Below are positions 42,854 through 53,000 of a DNA stretch of 64,000 nt, in pieces (position 1 is the first letter of the stretch; the number at the start of each line of letters is the position of its first letter). The translations under genes were made by a program, and so were the position numbers. This stretch comes from VGJW01 sp035286125 (lineage in GTDB: Bacteria > Cyanobacteriota > Sericytochromatia > S15B-MN24 > VGJW01). The DNA lies in contig JAYKIS010000053.1 of assembly GCA_035286125.1 (NCBI GenBank), forward strand, positions 59,788-123,787, in the 5' to 3' direction. The notes beneath the pieces are model-generated. The model was not told the DNA's origin. It ran no database searches and saw only the letters and a list, made by a program, of their open reading frames with translations.

Positions 42854-43328
42854 GTCCGTCGCCATCGAGGACGCCACCGAGGCGGATCGACCGGCCTTGC
42901 TGGAGTTGTTCGGCCAGGCCGTCCGGGCCAGCTATCCTGACCTGGCGCGGATGACACGCAGCGAGGCTCGCGAACGCATCGAGGCCCAATGGGCCTGGTA
43001 TCGCGAGCAGGGCGGTCACATCCGGGTCACCCGCGCCCCGGGAGGCGAGGTCTCCGCGTGCTGCTGGTCGCTGCCCACGCACCATCCCGTGACGGGCGTT
43101 CGGGAGTGGTTCATCGTCATCCTCGCGGTCGATCCGGGGCATCGCCGCCAAGGCCTCGGACGCCTGCTGCTCGACGACGCGCGGAGCCAGGCCCGCCGTG
43201 CGGGTATCCATCGCCTGCGCCTTTTCACCCACACGGCCAACGTCGCGGCCCGATCCCTCTACCGCGAGGCAAGGTTCGAGGAGGCCACGGTCGAACTGGT
43301 GCTGGACGGGGAGGGAAGCCGTGGATGA
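42843..43328 (+). CDS. GNAT-family N-acetyltransferase
   Basis: The 161-residue protein has the GNAT acetyl-CoA motif in VDPGHRRQGLGRLLLDDARSQ (about 98-118), a preceding strand WFIVILAVD and a C-terminal ANVAARSLYREARFEEATVE. Members acetylate small molecules or protein amines. It sits inside the unusual operon, overlapping the large acidic-protein gene by 11 bases and the next small gene by 8, so the acceptor may be one of the operon's own proteins; this is inference from position. Confidence 0.92.
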   Translation: MTTESVAIEDATEADRPALLELFGQAVRASYPDLARMTRSEARERIEAQWAWYREQGGHIRVTRAPGGEVSACCWSLPTHHPVTGVREWFIVILAVDPGHRRQGLGRLLLDDARSQARRAGIHRLRLFTHTANVAARSLYREARFEEATVELVLDGEGSRG

Positions 43329-43599
43329 CGTGACGGCAACCCGGACCATGATTGTGGTGGCAAGCCTGCTGCTGGCCACCTGGGCAGCGTGGGGTCTCCC
43401 GCGACCCTTGCTGGCACAGTTTCCCGACCGCCCGCTCGAGGCCGCCCTTGCCGGCCTGGGGGCAGGATGCCTGATTGCCGTGACCGGTGGAATCCTGGCC
43501 CTGTGCCCGGGGCAACCGCCAACCACCCAGGTTCTGCTGGCCACGGTCCTGGTCGTCATCGGTGCCAGCATCTGGTTCGGGGTCTGGATCCGGGGATGA
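43321..43599 (+). CDS. Small membrane protein, unknown
   Basis: The 92-residue protein consists of three predicted membrane helices (MIVVASLLLATWAAWGL, ALAGLGAGCLIAVTGGILAL and VLLATVLVVIGASIWFGVWI) with short loops and no known family motif. The GTG at 43321 starts eight bases before the end of the GNAT gene; the stop forms an ATGA overlap with the next gene. It probably serves the same membrane assembly as the neighbouring proteins. Confidence 0.75.
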   Translation: MDDVTATRTMIVVASLLLATWAAWGLPRPLLAQFPDRPLEAALAGLGAGCLIAVTGGILALCPGQPPTTQVLLATVLVVIGASIWFGVWIRG

Positions 43600-44927
43600 G
43601 GCCACCGGAAGTCCATGTGCTCGGGCCGACGGCCCGCGAAGCCCTGAAGCAGGCGCGAGCGGCTTTGCCGACGGGAACCACCGGGTTCGAAGGGTGGCCC
43701 GGGCAGGTCCATCCCGGCACGGTCGTGTTGATGGACCTGCGCGAGATTCGTCCCGGGGCACCCGCAAGCTTCCTCGAGGCCGCGCCCACGAGCGTGGACG
43801 TGCTCGTGGTGGTCCCTGCCGGCACGTGTCTGGACGGGGACGGTGTCCGCAACCTGATTGACGAAGGGAGGCTGCCGGCCTCGACCATGCTGGCTGCGGC
43901 CCTTCGTCTCTGGGCCCGCGGTGAACTGCCGCCCACCGGCCATCCGCTGGGCCTGCGGCCGCAGCCTGCCGGGCGTCGCCATCCGCAGGCCTCCGGCTCG
44001 GGCTGGACGCCCGGCATCGCGGAACTGCCCGGCCCATGGCGCGTCCTCGACCCGACGGCCCTGCTCGCGGCCGAGGTCGAGGAAGCCCTGAAACGGGCAC
44101 TCTGGCCCTGGAAGCAGACCTCGGCCGGACCGAGGGAGGCTGCTGCCCGAGCCTGGCAAGCGGGTCGATGGCCATTGGCCTGGATGGCCGAGAGCCTGAA
44201 TCGCCATCTCGATGCCGTACGCAGGGCACACGGCACCGAGGCTGCCGAATCGGCCATGGCTCTCGTGGCCAGGCACCTGGCGGCCGCGGATGCACCCGCT
44301 CCCGTGCTGGATGAGGACATGTTGCCCCTGGACCTCGCCGAGGTCGCAGACGAGGCCGAACGCCACGATCGCAGCCTGTTGCTGCAGTTGGTCCGGGCCA
44401 GGGACCTCGCCGTCGCGCCACTGGGCCAACGACTCTGCGAGGAGGGTTGGCGCCTGCGCAGGCAGCATCTGCCGGGGACCGAAAGCCTCTGGCGCCTGCT
44501 CGAGGAGGCGTGGAACGCACCAGCCGGACCAGCGCCCGTGAGGGTACAGGATGCGCGCGTCGAGGACCCGCCGCCGCCAGCCCATCGGCGCCACGGGGGT
44601 ACCGACGACGGACGTTGGTTCGTTCCGGTGCTGGCATCCCGACAGCCCCGGAACTGGTCCATGCCCCGGAGCACGGTTGCGCGGGCCACGACAGCATCCC
44701 CTGTCGGAGCGCACTGGCCACGGCCCCGGCCGGAGGCATACCGACCGGAATTGTGGCGGCGGACGGCCATGCTGCGTGAATGGCGCCCGGATGGCTGGTG
44801 GCTGACGTGGGGGGAGGGGGATGTCCTTCGGGAGTGGCGCCTTGGCCTGGACGGGCAGGAGGCCGGCTCGAACCTCGAGCGGCTGGCACTGGGCCACGCC
44901 CGCTCATGGTGGCGGCGCCAACGATGA
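43596..44927 (+). CDS. Unknown soluble protein of the J-like/tubulin-like cluster
   Basis: I do not recognise this 443-residue protein. Residues 1-100 read as an alternating alpha/beta (Rossmann-like) domain: EVHVLGPTAREALKQARAAL, TVVLMDLREIRPG and VDVLVVVPAGTCLDGDGV. The middle is helical with many Trp and Arg residues (REAAARAWQAGRWPLAWMAE), and the C-terminus is a short beta-rich WRPDGWWLTWGEGDVLREWR block. There is no signal peptide or membrane helix. The ATG overlaps the preceding stop (ATGA) and its own stop overlaps the next start (ATGA), so its dosage is tied to the tubulin-like neighbour. Confidence 0.72.
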   Translation: MRPPEVHVLGPTAREALKQARAALPTGTTGFEGWPGQVHPGTVVLMDLREIRPGAPASFLEAAPTSVDVLVVVPAGTCLDGDGVRNLIDEGRLPASTMLAAALRLWARGELPPTGHPLGLRPQPAGRRHPQASGSGWTPGIAELPGPWRVLDPTALLAAEVEEALKRALWPWKQTSAGPREAAARAWQAGRWPLAWMAESLNRHLDAVRRAHGTEAAESAMALVARHLAAADAPAPVLDEDMLPLDLAEVADEAERHDRSLLLQLVRARDLAVAPLGQRLCEEGWRLRRQHLPGTESLWRLLEEAWNAPAGPAPVRVQDARVEDPPPPAHRRHGGTDDGRWFVPVLASRQPRNWSMPRSTVARATTASPVGAHWPRPRPEAYRPELWRRTAMLREWRPDGWWLTWGEGDVLREWRLGLDGQEAGSNLERLALGHARSWWRRQR

Positions 44928-47026
44928 CGCTCCTGATCGGCATCGGCCCGTCCGGCGTCCGAACTCTCGGCATGCTGGATGACTTGCTTGCCATGGCCGT
45001 TGCACCGGAGAAACGCCCAAGGCCTCGCCTCGTGGCCGTGGTCGCTTCGGATCGCCCGGCGGGCTTTCCCGGTCCGGTCCAGCTGCTGGACGCCGATCCG
45101 CCCGCTGCGTGGAGTCGCGCTCCGTGGCTGGCGTGCGTGCCCGGGGAACGCACGCTCGTGCACGCGCTTCAGCAGGCCGAAACCGACTGGAAGCGCATCC
45201 TCTCGGCCGACCGGGGCGCCATCCACCTCGTTCTCTCGGGAAATGACCCCGAGGCAACCCTGCTCGCCACGCTGGCCGGATGGGCGAAACCCACGGAGCG
45301 TCCGCTGGCCGTGACATGGGTGGACGGCGTCGGGACCGGTGGAAGGACCACACCGGACGAGACCGCCGCAGCGTGCATCCTGCTGCGGGACCTGCTGACG
45401 GAGCCCGAGCTCCCGTTGCCCCCGGGGACCTGGACCGGACAGGTCAGCGGCCACGACAGGGAGAGGGTCCAGGCCATCCTCGAGGCACGCTTGCTCGAAC
45501 AACTGCTGGACCCCCTGCGCCCCGGCCAGGACGAGCTGCTGGCCACCTGGCGCGTCCTTGATCCGAAGCCCGAGTTGCCTGTCGATCCGGGTCTCGTCGC
45601 GACAACCATGGTTTCGGAAGGTCCGATCCGGGGCGAGACGCTGCGCGCCTGGCTGCAGGCCGAGCTGGACATGATGGCCTCGGCCCGGGAGCCGGCATGG
45701 ACCCCGGACTCGGCCCTGGTAGAGGAAGCCCGCGACGCCCTGCGGACCGCCCTGCGGGAAGATCTCTGGCCCGCAGGCCCGCAGCGCCCGACGCTTGGCG
45801 CGGTCGACTGTTGGCTCGAATTGCTCGACGTGGTGCAGAGCGGCATTACCCGGCGCAAGGAAGCTGTCGATCGCCAGCTGGAAAGCTGGTTGACGTCGGC
45901 ACCCGCTGCCGAGGCTGCCGCGGCGGAGCGCCTGAATGGGCTGCACGATCGACCGCGACGCCTGCTGGGCAGCGTGGCCCTGTCCACGGACGAAGTCCTG
46001 CATGCCGTCGAGGACCTGAAGCCTTGGTGGCAGTTGCTGGAACAATGGCGCGCCTGGCGGACCCGGCGCTTCCAGCTCGAGGAACAAGGGGCCCTGATCG
46101 ACCGGATGGCCCGCTCACTGCAGGCGTGGCGCGCGATGGTCGGCCGGGAGGGCTTGCGACGCCTGCGCCAGCTCGGGGCGATCATCGAACGGGAGGCCCT
46201 GCCGGCCTTGGCCGAAGAGCACGAGGAGGCAGTACGCGAGGGCCTCGCGATGCTCGATAAGGGACCCGACGACCCGCTGCTCCAGGCAGCAGGCGGTCAG
46301 GGCTGGGTGGACAACCTGATCGGCCATCGGGCCACAGCGGTGGTGCCGCAGGTGGCCGACCTGATGGGCGCCTTGACGGCAAGCGCCGTCAGGGCCGCAG
46401 CCATGGCCGCCACGGCTCCTGCCGGAAGCAAGCCCCTCGCCAACCGAGCGACCAGGGCTTATGACCCGACCTTGCATCCGTTCACGGGCCACGGGGGACG
46501 AACCTTGCGCCCGGGTTGGCTTCTGGGCTGGAGTGGCCAAGCGGACTCCGCCCCCCCCGGCCCATCGCCCGAGGACGCAGTCGCCGTGCTGGCAACGCTG
46601 GCATCGGGGGGTGTCCGCTGGGCTGCCGGGGCCTTCCGGATCATGCGCGAGGACGGCCGTTGGGAGGCCATCGCACCCGGCCAGCATCCGCTCGACCTGC
46701 CCGGACGAATCGTGCAGGATGCAGTCTGGATGCCCCGGGTGCGGGCGCTGGCCGCCGAGGGACTCGGCATACCTGCGGATGCAGAGACCCGACGGTTGCG
46801 TGCCCGGCAGTATGCACGCCTGCTGCGAACCTTGCAGGCTCCCGGCGCACCCGATGCCTGGGCAGGTGCCCTGTGGGCCCGGCTCGAACGCGAGGGCTGG
46901 CCCCCGCTCGTGCTGGCCGAGTCCGAGAACAGTCGACGCGCCTGTGCCGCTTGTGGCGACCCGTGCGAGGAGGGCTCGTGCCCCGGATGCGGTACGCTGC
47001 ACGGAACATGGTGGACCGCCGTATGA
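44924..47026 (+). CDS. Tubulin/FtsZ-like protein with C-terminal zinc ribbon (tentative)
   Basis: The 700-residue protein opens with TLLIGIGPSGVRTLGMLDDL, which follows the first strand-loop-helix of FtsZ/tubulin (IxVIGVGGxGxNAVNxM). A second block, IHLVLSGNDPEATLLATLAG followed by PLAVTWVDGVGTGGRTT and DETAAACILLRDLL, falls where FtsZ has its GGGTGTG loop, VVTKPF strand and A-rich helix. The Gly-rich phosphate loop itself is lost, so GTP binding is doubtful. The middle 350 residues are helical and Trp/Arg-rich. The end has CAACGDPC...CPGC (from about residue 673), a zinc ribbon. Both starts and stops are ATGA overlaps. The domain call rests on pattern only. Confidence 0.6.
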   Translation: MTLLIGIGPSGVRTLGMLDDLLAMAVAPEKRPRPRLVAVVASDRPAGFPGPVQLLDADPPAAWSRAPWLACVPGERTLVHALQQAETDWKRILSADRGAIHLVLSGNDPEATLLATLAGWAKPTERPLAVTWVDGVGTGGRTTPDETAAACILLRDLLTEPELPLPPGTWTGQVSGHDRERVQAILEARLLEQLLDPLRPGQDELLATWRVLDPKPELPVDPGLVATTMVSEGPIRGETLRAWLQAELDMMASAREPAWTPDSALVEEARDALRTALREDLWPAGPQRPTLGAVDCWLELLDVVQSGITRRKEAVDRQLESWLTSAPAAEAAAAERLNGLHDRPRRLLGSVALSTDEVLHAVEDLKPWWQLLEQWRAWRTRRFQLEEQGALIDRMARSLQAWRAMVGREGLRRLRQLGAIIEREALPALAEEHEEAVREGLAMLDKGPDDPLLQAAGGQGWVDNLIGHRATAVVPQVADLMGALTASAVRAAAMAATAPAGSKPLANRATRAYDPTLHPFTGHGGRTLRPGWLLGWSGQADSAPPGPSPEDAVAVLATLASGGVRWAAGAFRIMREDGRWEAIAPGQHPLDLPGRIVQDAVWMPRVRALAAEGLGIPADAETRRLRARQYARLLRTLQAPGAPDAWAGALWARLEREGWPPLVLAESENSRRACAACGDPCEEGSCPGCGTLHGTWWTAV

Positions 47027-48060
47027 AACCGTGGGAACTCCTGGGCCTGACCGAGGACGCGACGGATGCGGAGTTGCGCCGCGCGCTCGAGGCCTCGCGC
47101 AGCCGTTGGCAGCGTCGCCGCGATGTCGCGACGACGCCCGAGGCGCGTGGCCGGGCCGAAGCCGCCCTCGATCGGCTGGCCGAGGTCGCCGCGGGCCTGG
47201 GGGCACCCTCGCCTTCCGCGCCCCCCAGGACAGAGCCGCTGCATTCGGGCACGGACCTCGACATCCTTGCCGAGCTGGCCCGGCAACGCGAAATGGCGCG
47301 ACACGAACAGGAACGGCGCCATCGAACCCCGCAAGCGGGCAAGCAGGCAGGCGCACCTGCCGAACAGACGCCTCCCGAACCGACACCGGCCGACAAGCCC
47401 CCCCCCTCCGCCTCCGAGCCGGCAACACCGGCCAGGCGGCCCACCGTGTCCAGGCCACGAAACACAGGCCGGAAGCCGACGACACCCTTGACCTGGGTGC
47501 TGCCGCTCCTCGCAGCCTGTCTCGTGGCCCTGGGCTTGCTGGTCCGTCCGGGGCCGCCCCCGAACTCCACGACGGTGCCGGCCTCATCCCCAGAGGTACC
47601 AGAGCAGGTACAGGCAACCGCCCCGCGTCCATCCACGCCACCGCGGCTGCCGCGCGCCATAAGGCAGCCGCCCCTGTCGGGTGCTCCGGCCCTTCTCGCG
47701 GACGGCGCCCGGTCCTGGAAACAGGGGCGTCATCAGGACGCCCTGGCGGCCTTCGAGGCTGCCGCCAAGGCTGGTGCCAATCCGGCCATTGCCGATGTCG
47801 GCCGTGCCCTGGCCCTGATTGCCCTGAACCGGCACCCGGAAGCCGAGAAGGCCTGTCGCCGTGCGATTCGACGCGAACCCAGGCTGGCGGCAGCCCACTA
47901 CAACCTCGCCGTGGCCCTGCATCGACAGGGCAAGCCCCAGGACGCCGCAGCCTCCTTTCGCACGTTCCTGAAACTCGCGCCGCAGGACCCGGCTGCGCCG
48001 AACGCACGCGGCTACATTGCGCGGCAGGTGATGCGCCACAAGCCTCTCGTCACGCGCTGA
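47023..48060 (+). CDS. J-like domain, membrane helix and TPR protein
   Basis: The 345-residue protein starts directly with a J-like domain: MKPWELLGLTEDATDAELRR is typical of DnaJ helices I and II, but the HPD tripeptide is absent (ASRSRWQRR stands in its place). A Pro-rich linker, a membrane helix (about 155-175, LTWVLPLLAACLVALGLLV) and two or three TPR units (ALAAFEAAAKAGANPAIADV, EAEKACRRAIRREPRLAAAH, LAVALHRQGKPQDAAASFR) follow. The ATG at 47023 overlaps the tubulin-like gene stop (ATGA); a further ATG at 47008 would lie inside that gene. It resembles the convergent gene at 48083-50023 in having a J-like start and TPRs. Confidence 0.8.
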   Translation: MKPWELLGLTEDATDAELRRALEASRSRWQRRRDVATTPEARGRAEAALDRLAEVAAGLGAPSPSAPPRTEPLHSGTDLDILAELARQREMARHEQERRHRTPQAGKQAGAPAEQTPPEPTPADKPPPSASEPATPARRPTVSRPRNTGRKPTTPLTWVLPLLAACLVALGLLVRPGPPPNSTTVPASSPEVPEQVQATAPRPSTPPRLPRAIRQPPLSGAPALLADGARSWKQGRHQDALAAFEAAAKAGANPAIADVGRALALIALNRHPEAEKACRRAIRREPRLAAAHYNLAVALHRQGKPQDAAASFRTFLKLAPQDPAAPNARGYIARQVMRHKPLVTR

Positions 48061-48082
48061 GCGGCCACGCGGCAGCCGCCTG

Positions 48083-50023
48083 CTAGAGCGCGCCCAGGGC
48101 TTCGAGGCGCGCCTTGACCAGCTTGGCATCACCCGAACGGGGTGCCAGCCGCAAGTGGCGCCGATAGGCGAGTATCGCCTCGCTCTTGAGTCCGCGCGAC
48201 TCATAGGCTCGGCCCAGGCGCAGGATCAGGCCGGGGTCCTCGGGAAAGAAACGCATCGCCTGGGTCAGCGTCCCCTGCAGCAACTCCCACGATCCGGCCC
48301 GCTCCAGCGCGTCGAGATAAGGGTCGTAGCGGGACCGGTCACCGGGCCGGAGCACCAGTGCCCTTTGCCAGAGTTCGATGGCCGTGTCGATGCGCTCCAT
48401 GTCCGCCCACATCCGGGCAAGGCCGTCGAGCACGTCCGGGTCGTCGCCACCAGTTGCCATCAATGGGTCCATGACCGCCCAAGCCTCGTCCTCGCGCCCT
48501 GTCGCCACGAGGACGCCCACGAGACCCACCTGGGCCTCGACGCAATGCGGGTCCAGCGAGAGCACCTCCCGCCACGTGGCCTCGGCGTGCACCTGCTGGC
48601 CGATGGCCACCATCATCCTGGCCTTGAGGACAAGGACCTCAGGCACGGGTGCCGTGGATGCCGTAAGCGCCATCAGATAGCCCAGAGCTTCCGCAGGTCT
48701 GCCGAGGGACGCGTGGCATTGCGCGACGGCATACAGGCTGGCGATATGACGCGGTGCACGCTGGAGGGCCTCCTGGTAGCTGACGATGGCGTCCTCGAGC
48801 CGCCCGAGCATGAGCAAGGCCTCACCCGCGAGGAATGGTCCGCGCTCGGAGCCCTGCTGCCGACTCGCCAACAGGCGGGCGTGGGGAAGCGCCTCCGCAG
48901 GCTTGCCTTGGCGAAGCTGGGCTTCGGCCAACGCACCGTTGTAACGCACGGAGGTGGGATCCAGCGCCAAGGCCCGGGCAAGGTGACGCTCGGCGGCCTC
49001 GAGATCGCCACGGCGAAGCGCATCCAGGCCCTGCAGGCCCGCAAGGTCCGGATCCCTGGGGCTGTCCGCCGAAGCACGAAGGAGCATCCGCTCCGTCCCG
49101 GGATGATTCGCATCGAAGTAAAGGCGTGACAGGAAGACGAGGACGGCTGGGTGGCCCGAATCCAGGTCCAGGGCCTTAAGGCAGCTCTCCTCGGCGCCTG
49201 CGGCGTCTCCCAGCGACGACTGGGTCCGGGCAAGAAGGAGCCATGCATCCGGCAAATCCGGCCGGCGGGCCAGCACGGCCTTTGCCCGCGTCATCGCGTC
49301 CACGCCCTGGTCGTGGGCCAGCAGGCGCTCGACCATCAAGGCAGCCATCTGGACCGAGGCAGGATAATTCTCAAGCGCGACCATCAACGCCGGAACAGGA
49401 CCATCAGGTTGACCGAGCAGCTCAGCGAGGCGCATGACCTTGCCCCAGAGGTCATCGTCCCCGCCGATGTGCGGCAAGGCCCATTGCAGGATAAGCCAGG
49501 CATCCTCGGCCCTGCCTCGCTGCTGGACGTGGACGGCAAGCGCATAGTGCGCGTAGGCGCAGGCAGGATCGAGGGCGAGAGCCTGCTTCAGGCGCACGAA
49601 ACCGAGCGAGTCGTCCCCGATGCGAAAGGCAACAAAGGCCCTTAGCGCCAGGCGACCCGCCGAGGGTGGCGCAACCATGGCCTCCTCGTCGAGCAGGACG
49701 GCCATCTCCCGGAAACGGGCCTGGTCCACCATCTCGTCCATCGTCATGCGCAGGATCAAGGTCGGCGTGCGGGAAGCCTGAACGGGCCGCTCGGGAGCAG
49801 TCTCCAAGGCCTCCGGAGTCGGCTCGCCCTTGAGCCGCGCATCGAGGCGGGCTCTTCGTTCGGGGTCCGTCACTTCCTGAAGGGCATCGAGAAGGCGGGC
49901 ATAATCCTCGCTTGCACGATCACGAACCAGCACCGCAGCCCTGGTGTGGAAAGCGGTCCAGATCTCGTCTTCGGTGGCCGTCGGGGCAACGCCGAGCAAT
50001 GCGTAGGAATCAGGCAAGGTCAT
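48083..50023 (-). CDS. J-like domain plus tandem TPR protein
   Basis: The 646-residue protein begins SYALLGVAPTATEDEIWTAF, a J-like start without an HPD motif (HTRAAVLVRDR follows). After a linker it runs as about fifteen TPR-type repeats to the C-terminus; clear ones include PACAYAHYALAVHVQQRGRA and LIQ-free units such as EAILAYRRHLRLAPRSGDAK. There is no signal peptide or membrane segment. It is convergent with the J-like/TPR gene of the cluster (22 bases between stops) and lies 22 bases behind the RND pump gene on the same strand, so it could be transcribed with the pump while functionally belonging to the cluster. Confidence 0.85.
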   Translation of the reverse strand: MTLPDSYALLGVAPTATEDEIWTAFHTRAAVLVRDRASEDYARLLDALQEVTDPERRARLDARLKGEPTPEALETAPERPVQASRTPTLILRMTMDEMVDQARFREMAVLLDEEAMVAPPSAGRLALRAFVAFRIGDDSLGFVRLKQALALDPACAYAHYALAVHVQQRGRAEDAWLILQWALPHIGGDDDLWGKVMRLAELLGQPDGPVPALMVALENYPASVQMAALMVERLLAHDQGVDAMTRAKAVLARRPDLPDAWLLLARTQSSLGDAAGAEESCLKALDLDSGHPAVLVFLSRLYFDANHPGTERMLLRASADSPRDPDLAGLQGLDALRRGDLEAAERHLARALALDPTSVRYNGALAEAQLRQGKPAEALPHARLLASRQQGSERGPFLAGEALLMLGRLEDAIVSYQEALQRAPRHIASLYAVAQCHASLGRPAEALGYLMALTASTAPVPEVLVLKARMMVAIGQQVHAEATWREVLSLDPHCVEAQVGLVGVLVATGREDEAWAVMDPLMATGGDDPDVLDGLARMWADMERIDTAIELWQRALVLRPGDRSRYDPYLDALERAGSWELLQGTLTQAMRFFPEDPGLILRLGRAYESRGLKSEAILAYRRHLRLAPRSGDAKLVKARLEALGAL

Positions 50024-50045
50024 CAGGACAATCGGTCAGGCAGGG

Positions 50046-53000
50046 TCAGATACCCGCCTCCAACCTACCCGCATCTCCGCGTGTTCTCGCCGGACCCGAA
50101 CGGCGCCGGAAGCGGTCCGCCAACCGCTCGGCCTCGGCGAACGCGACAGGAATGACCACCAAGGTCAGCATGGTGCTGACGAGCAGACCGCCAATCACCA
50201 CGATGGCCATGGGATAGCGGTACTCACTGCCGGCGCCGAGACGAAAGGCCATGGGCATCATCCCCATGACCATGGCCGCGGTCGTCATCAGGATGGGCCG
50301 GAGACGAACCGGAGCTGCGGCCAGCAGCGCTTCCTCCACGCCCATACCCGCCGCCCGCCGCGCCAGGGTCACGTCCACCAGCAGGATGGAATTCTTGGTC
50401 ACGATGCCCATCAGCATGATGACGCCGATCATGGAAGTGATGCCCAGCTCGGTACCCGTCAGGAACAAGCCCAGGAAGGCACCCACGACGGACAGCGGCA
50501 ACGACAGCATGATCGTGAAAGGGTGGATGAAAGACTCGAACTGCACGGCCAGGATGACGTAAATGAACAGGACGGCCAGCAGGAGGGCCTGAACCAACCC
50601 TGTGAAGCTCTCGGCCATGTCCTTGGCCTGGCCCTCGAGCGAAATCGTCACCTCGGGCGGCAGGTCGAGCTTGGCCACTTCGGCAGAGACGATTGCGAGG
50701 CCATCGCCGAGGGCCACGCCCGGCCTGAGATTCCCCACCACCGTCGCGACGCGACCGCGGTCGAGGCGCTCGATTTCGGCGTAGCCGGCGCCGCGGCGGA
50801 CCGAGACGACCTGCCCGAGGGACACGGGGCCGAGCAGGCCCGTGATTTCGAGGTCGGCCCACCGAAGGGCGTCGCCGCGCACCCGATCCTCAAGGGCCAC
50901 GCGCACCGGCACTTCCTCGTCCTCGAGCGTCAGATTCGTGGCAGTCTCGCCTTCGGTCGCGAGCCGCAAGGTCGACGCGACGGCCCCCGGGCTCAGGCCC
51001 AAGGCCGCCATCCGCCCCCGGTCCGGCACCAGCCGCAGCTCGGGACGTGCCGACCCCAGGCTGGAGTCGAGATCCACGAGGCCCGGGTGCCGGCTCAGGG
51101 CCGAGACGAGCCGGGACGAAACCCTGGCAAGGGCATCCAGGTCCTCGGAACGAAGCTGGACATAGATGGGGTAGTTCTGGTCACCCTGCGCCACCACGCC
51201 GATGACCATCACCGAGGTCCGCACGCCAGGCAAGGCCTGGGCCTCGTCCCGCACGGCATGGGCAATCTGCACGTCGGTCAAGCCGCGCTCGGACCGCGGA
51301 CGAAGCACGGCGTGAATCCGGGCCAGGTCCGGCTGGTCCTCGACCCCGACCTGGGTCAGCACAGTGCGGACCTCGGGGCGGGCACGGACCAGACGTTCCA
51401 CCCCCTGGGCCAGCGTCAGCGTCTGCTGGAGCGAACTCCCCTTCGGAGCCTTGACCGTCAGCATGAACTCACCGGCATCAGCCTGTTCGAGGAAGCTCTT
51501 GGGAATGAACGGGACAAGTGCCAGGCCCGCGACGAAGGAGAGCAACGCAACCGCCAGGACCTTGCGACGATGTCCCAGGGCCCAGGCCAAGAGGCGCCTG
51601 TAGGGCGCAGCCCAGCGGAAACCGGTGTCCTGGTCCCCGCCCGTGCCGGACACGGCCGGCCGCAGCATCCGGGCCGAGAGCATCGGCGTGACCGTGCGGG
51701 CGATCAGCAGGGAGACCAGGACGGCAAACGCGACGGTCCAGCCGAACTGTTCGAAGAACCGCCCGATCAGGCCATCCATGAACGCCACGGGAATGAAGAC
51801 GGCCACGATCGTCATGGTCGTTGCCGTGACCGCCAGCTGGATCTCGGCCGTCGCGTCGATGGCCGCACGAATCGGTTCCTCGCCGCGTTCGATGTGGCGC
51901 CAGACGTTCTCGAGGTCGACGACGGCATCATCGACAAGGATGCCGACGACCATCGAGAGGCCGAGGTTGGTCAGCTGGTTGAAACTGAACCCGGCCCGCT
52001 GCATCAGCCAGAAGGTCCCGAGGATGGACAGGGGGATCGCGAGTCCGCCGATGAAGGTGGCCGCCCGGCTGCGAAGGAAGAGATGCAGGACGGCCACGGC
52101 CAGGAGACCACCCACCAGGGTGTGCTCCCAGACGGACAGGTTCGCCTCGCGGATGAACTCCGTCTGGTCCCGGGTGGACACGAGCCGGACACCCGCCGGC
52201 AGCTCGGGCTCAAGGGCGGCCAGCGCCTCGCGGACCCGGGCGGAGACCCGCACCGCGTTTGCTCCCCGGGCCTTCACGATCCCGAAGACGACGGCAGGCT
52301 GTCCGTCCACCAACGCGGCTGTCACCGGCCGGCGCCGATCGTCACGGATGCGGGCAACCCGGGACAGGGGCACGACGCCACCGGAAAGGTCCCGTACGCC
52401 GATATCGCCCAGTTCCTCGACCCTGCTGGCACGACCAAGCGTTCTCAAGGTCATCAGCCTGCCGGCCTCTTCGACCCGACCGCCCGGCAGATCGACGTTC
52501 CAGGCACGCAGGGCATCGAGCACGGCCATGGACGTGACGCGCTCCGCAGCCAGCCGCGACGGCTCCAGGAGGACACGGACCTCGCGGGTACGCTCTCCGA
52601 ACGGACGTACGGCAGCCACGCCGGGCAGGGCCTCGAGACGGGGGCGGACCCGCTCGCGCAGGAACGCGGAAACCCGCTCGGGCCGTCCGCCGGAGAAGGC
52701 AAAGGTCATGATGGGCTCGCTGGCCGGATCGAAGACCTGAACCGCAGGCGTCCTGGCATCGGCCGGCAAGCGGGTCCCGAGGCCTGCGACCTTGTCCCGG
52801 ACATCGGCCGCCGCCGCCTGTGGGTCGGCGTCCAGCCTGAACTGGGCCACGACGACGGCCACGCCTTCCCGACTCGTGCTGCTGAGCGCCTTGAGTCCCG
52901 GGGTGCCCGCCATGACTTCCTCGACCGGCTTGGCAACGAGCGACTCGACTTCCTGGGGTGCAGCCCCGGGGAACGGCACCGTCACGACCACCACAGGGAA

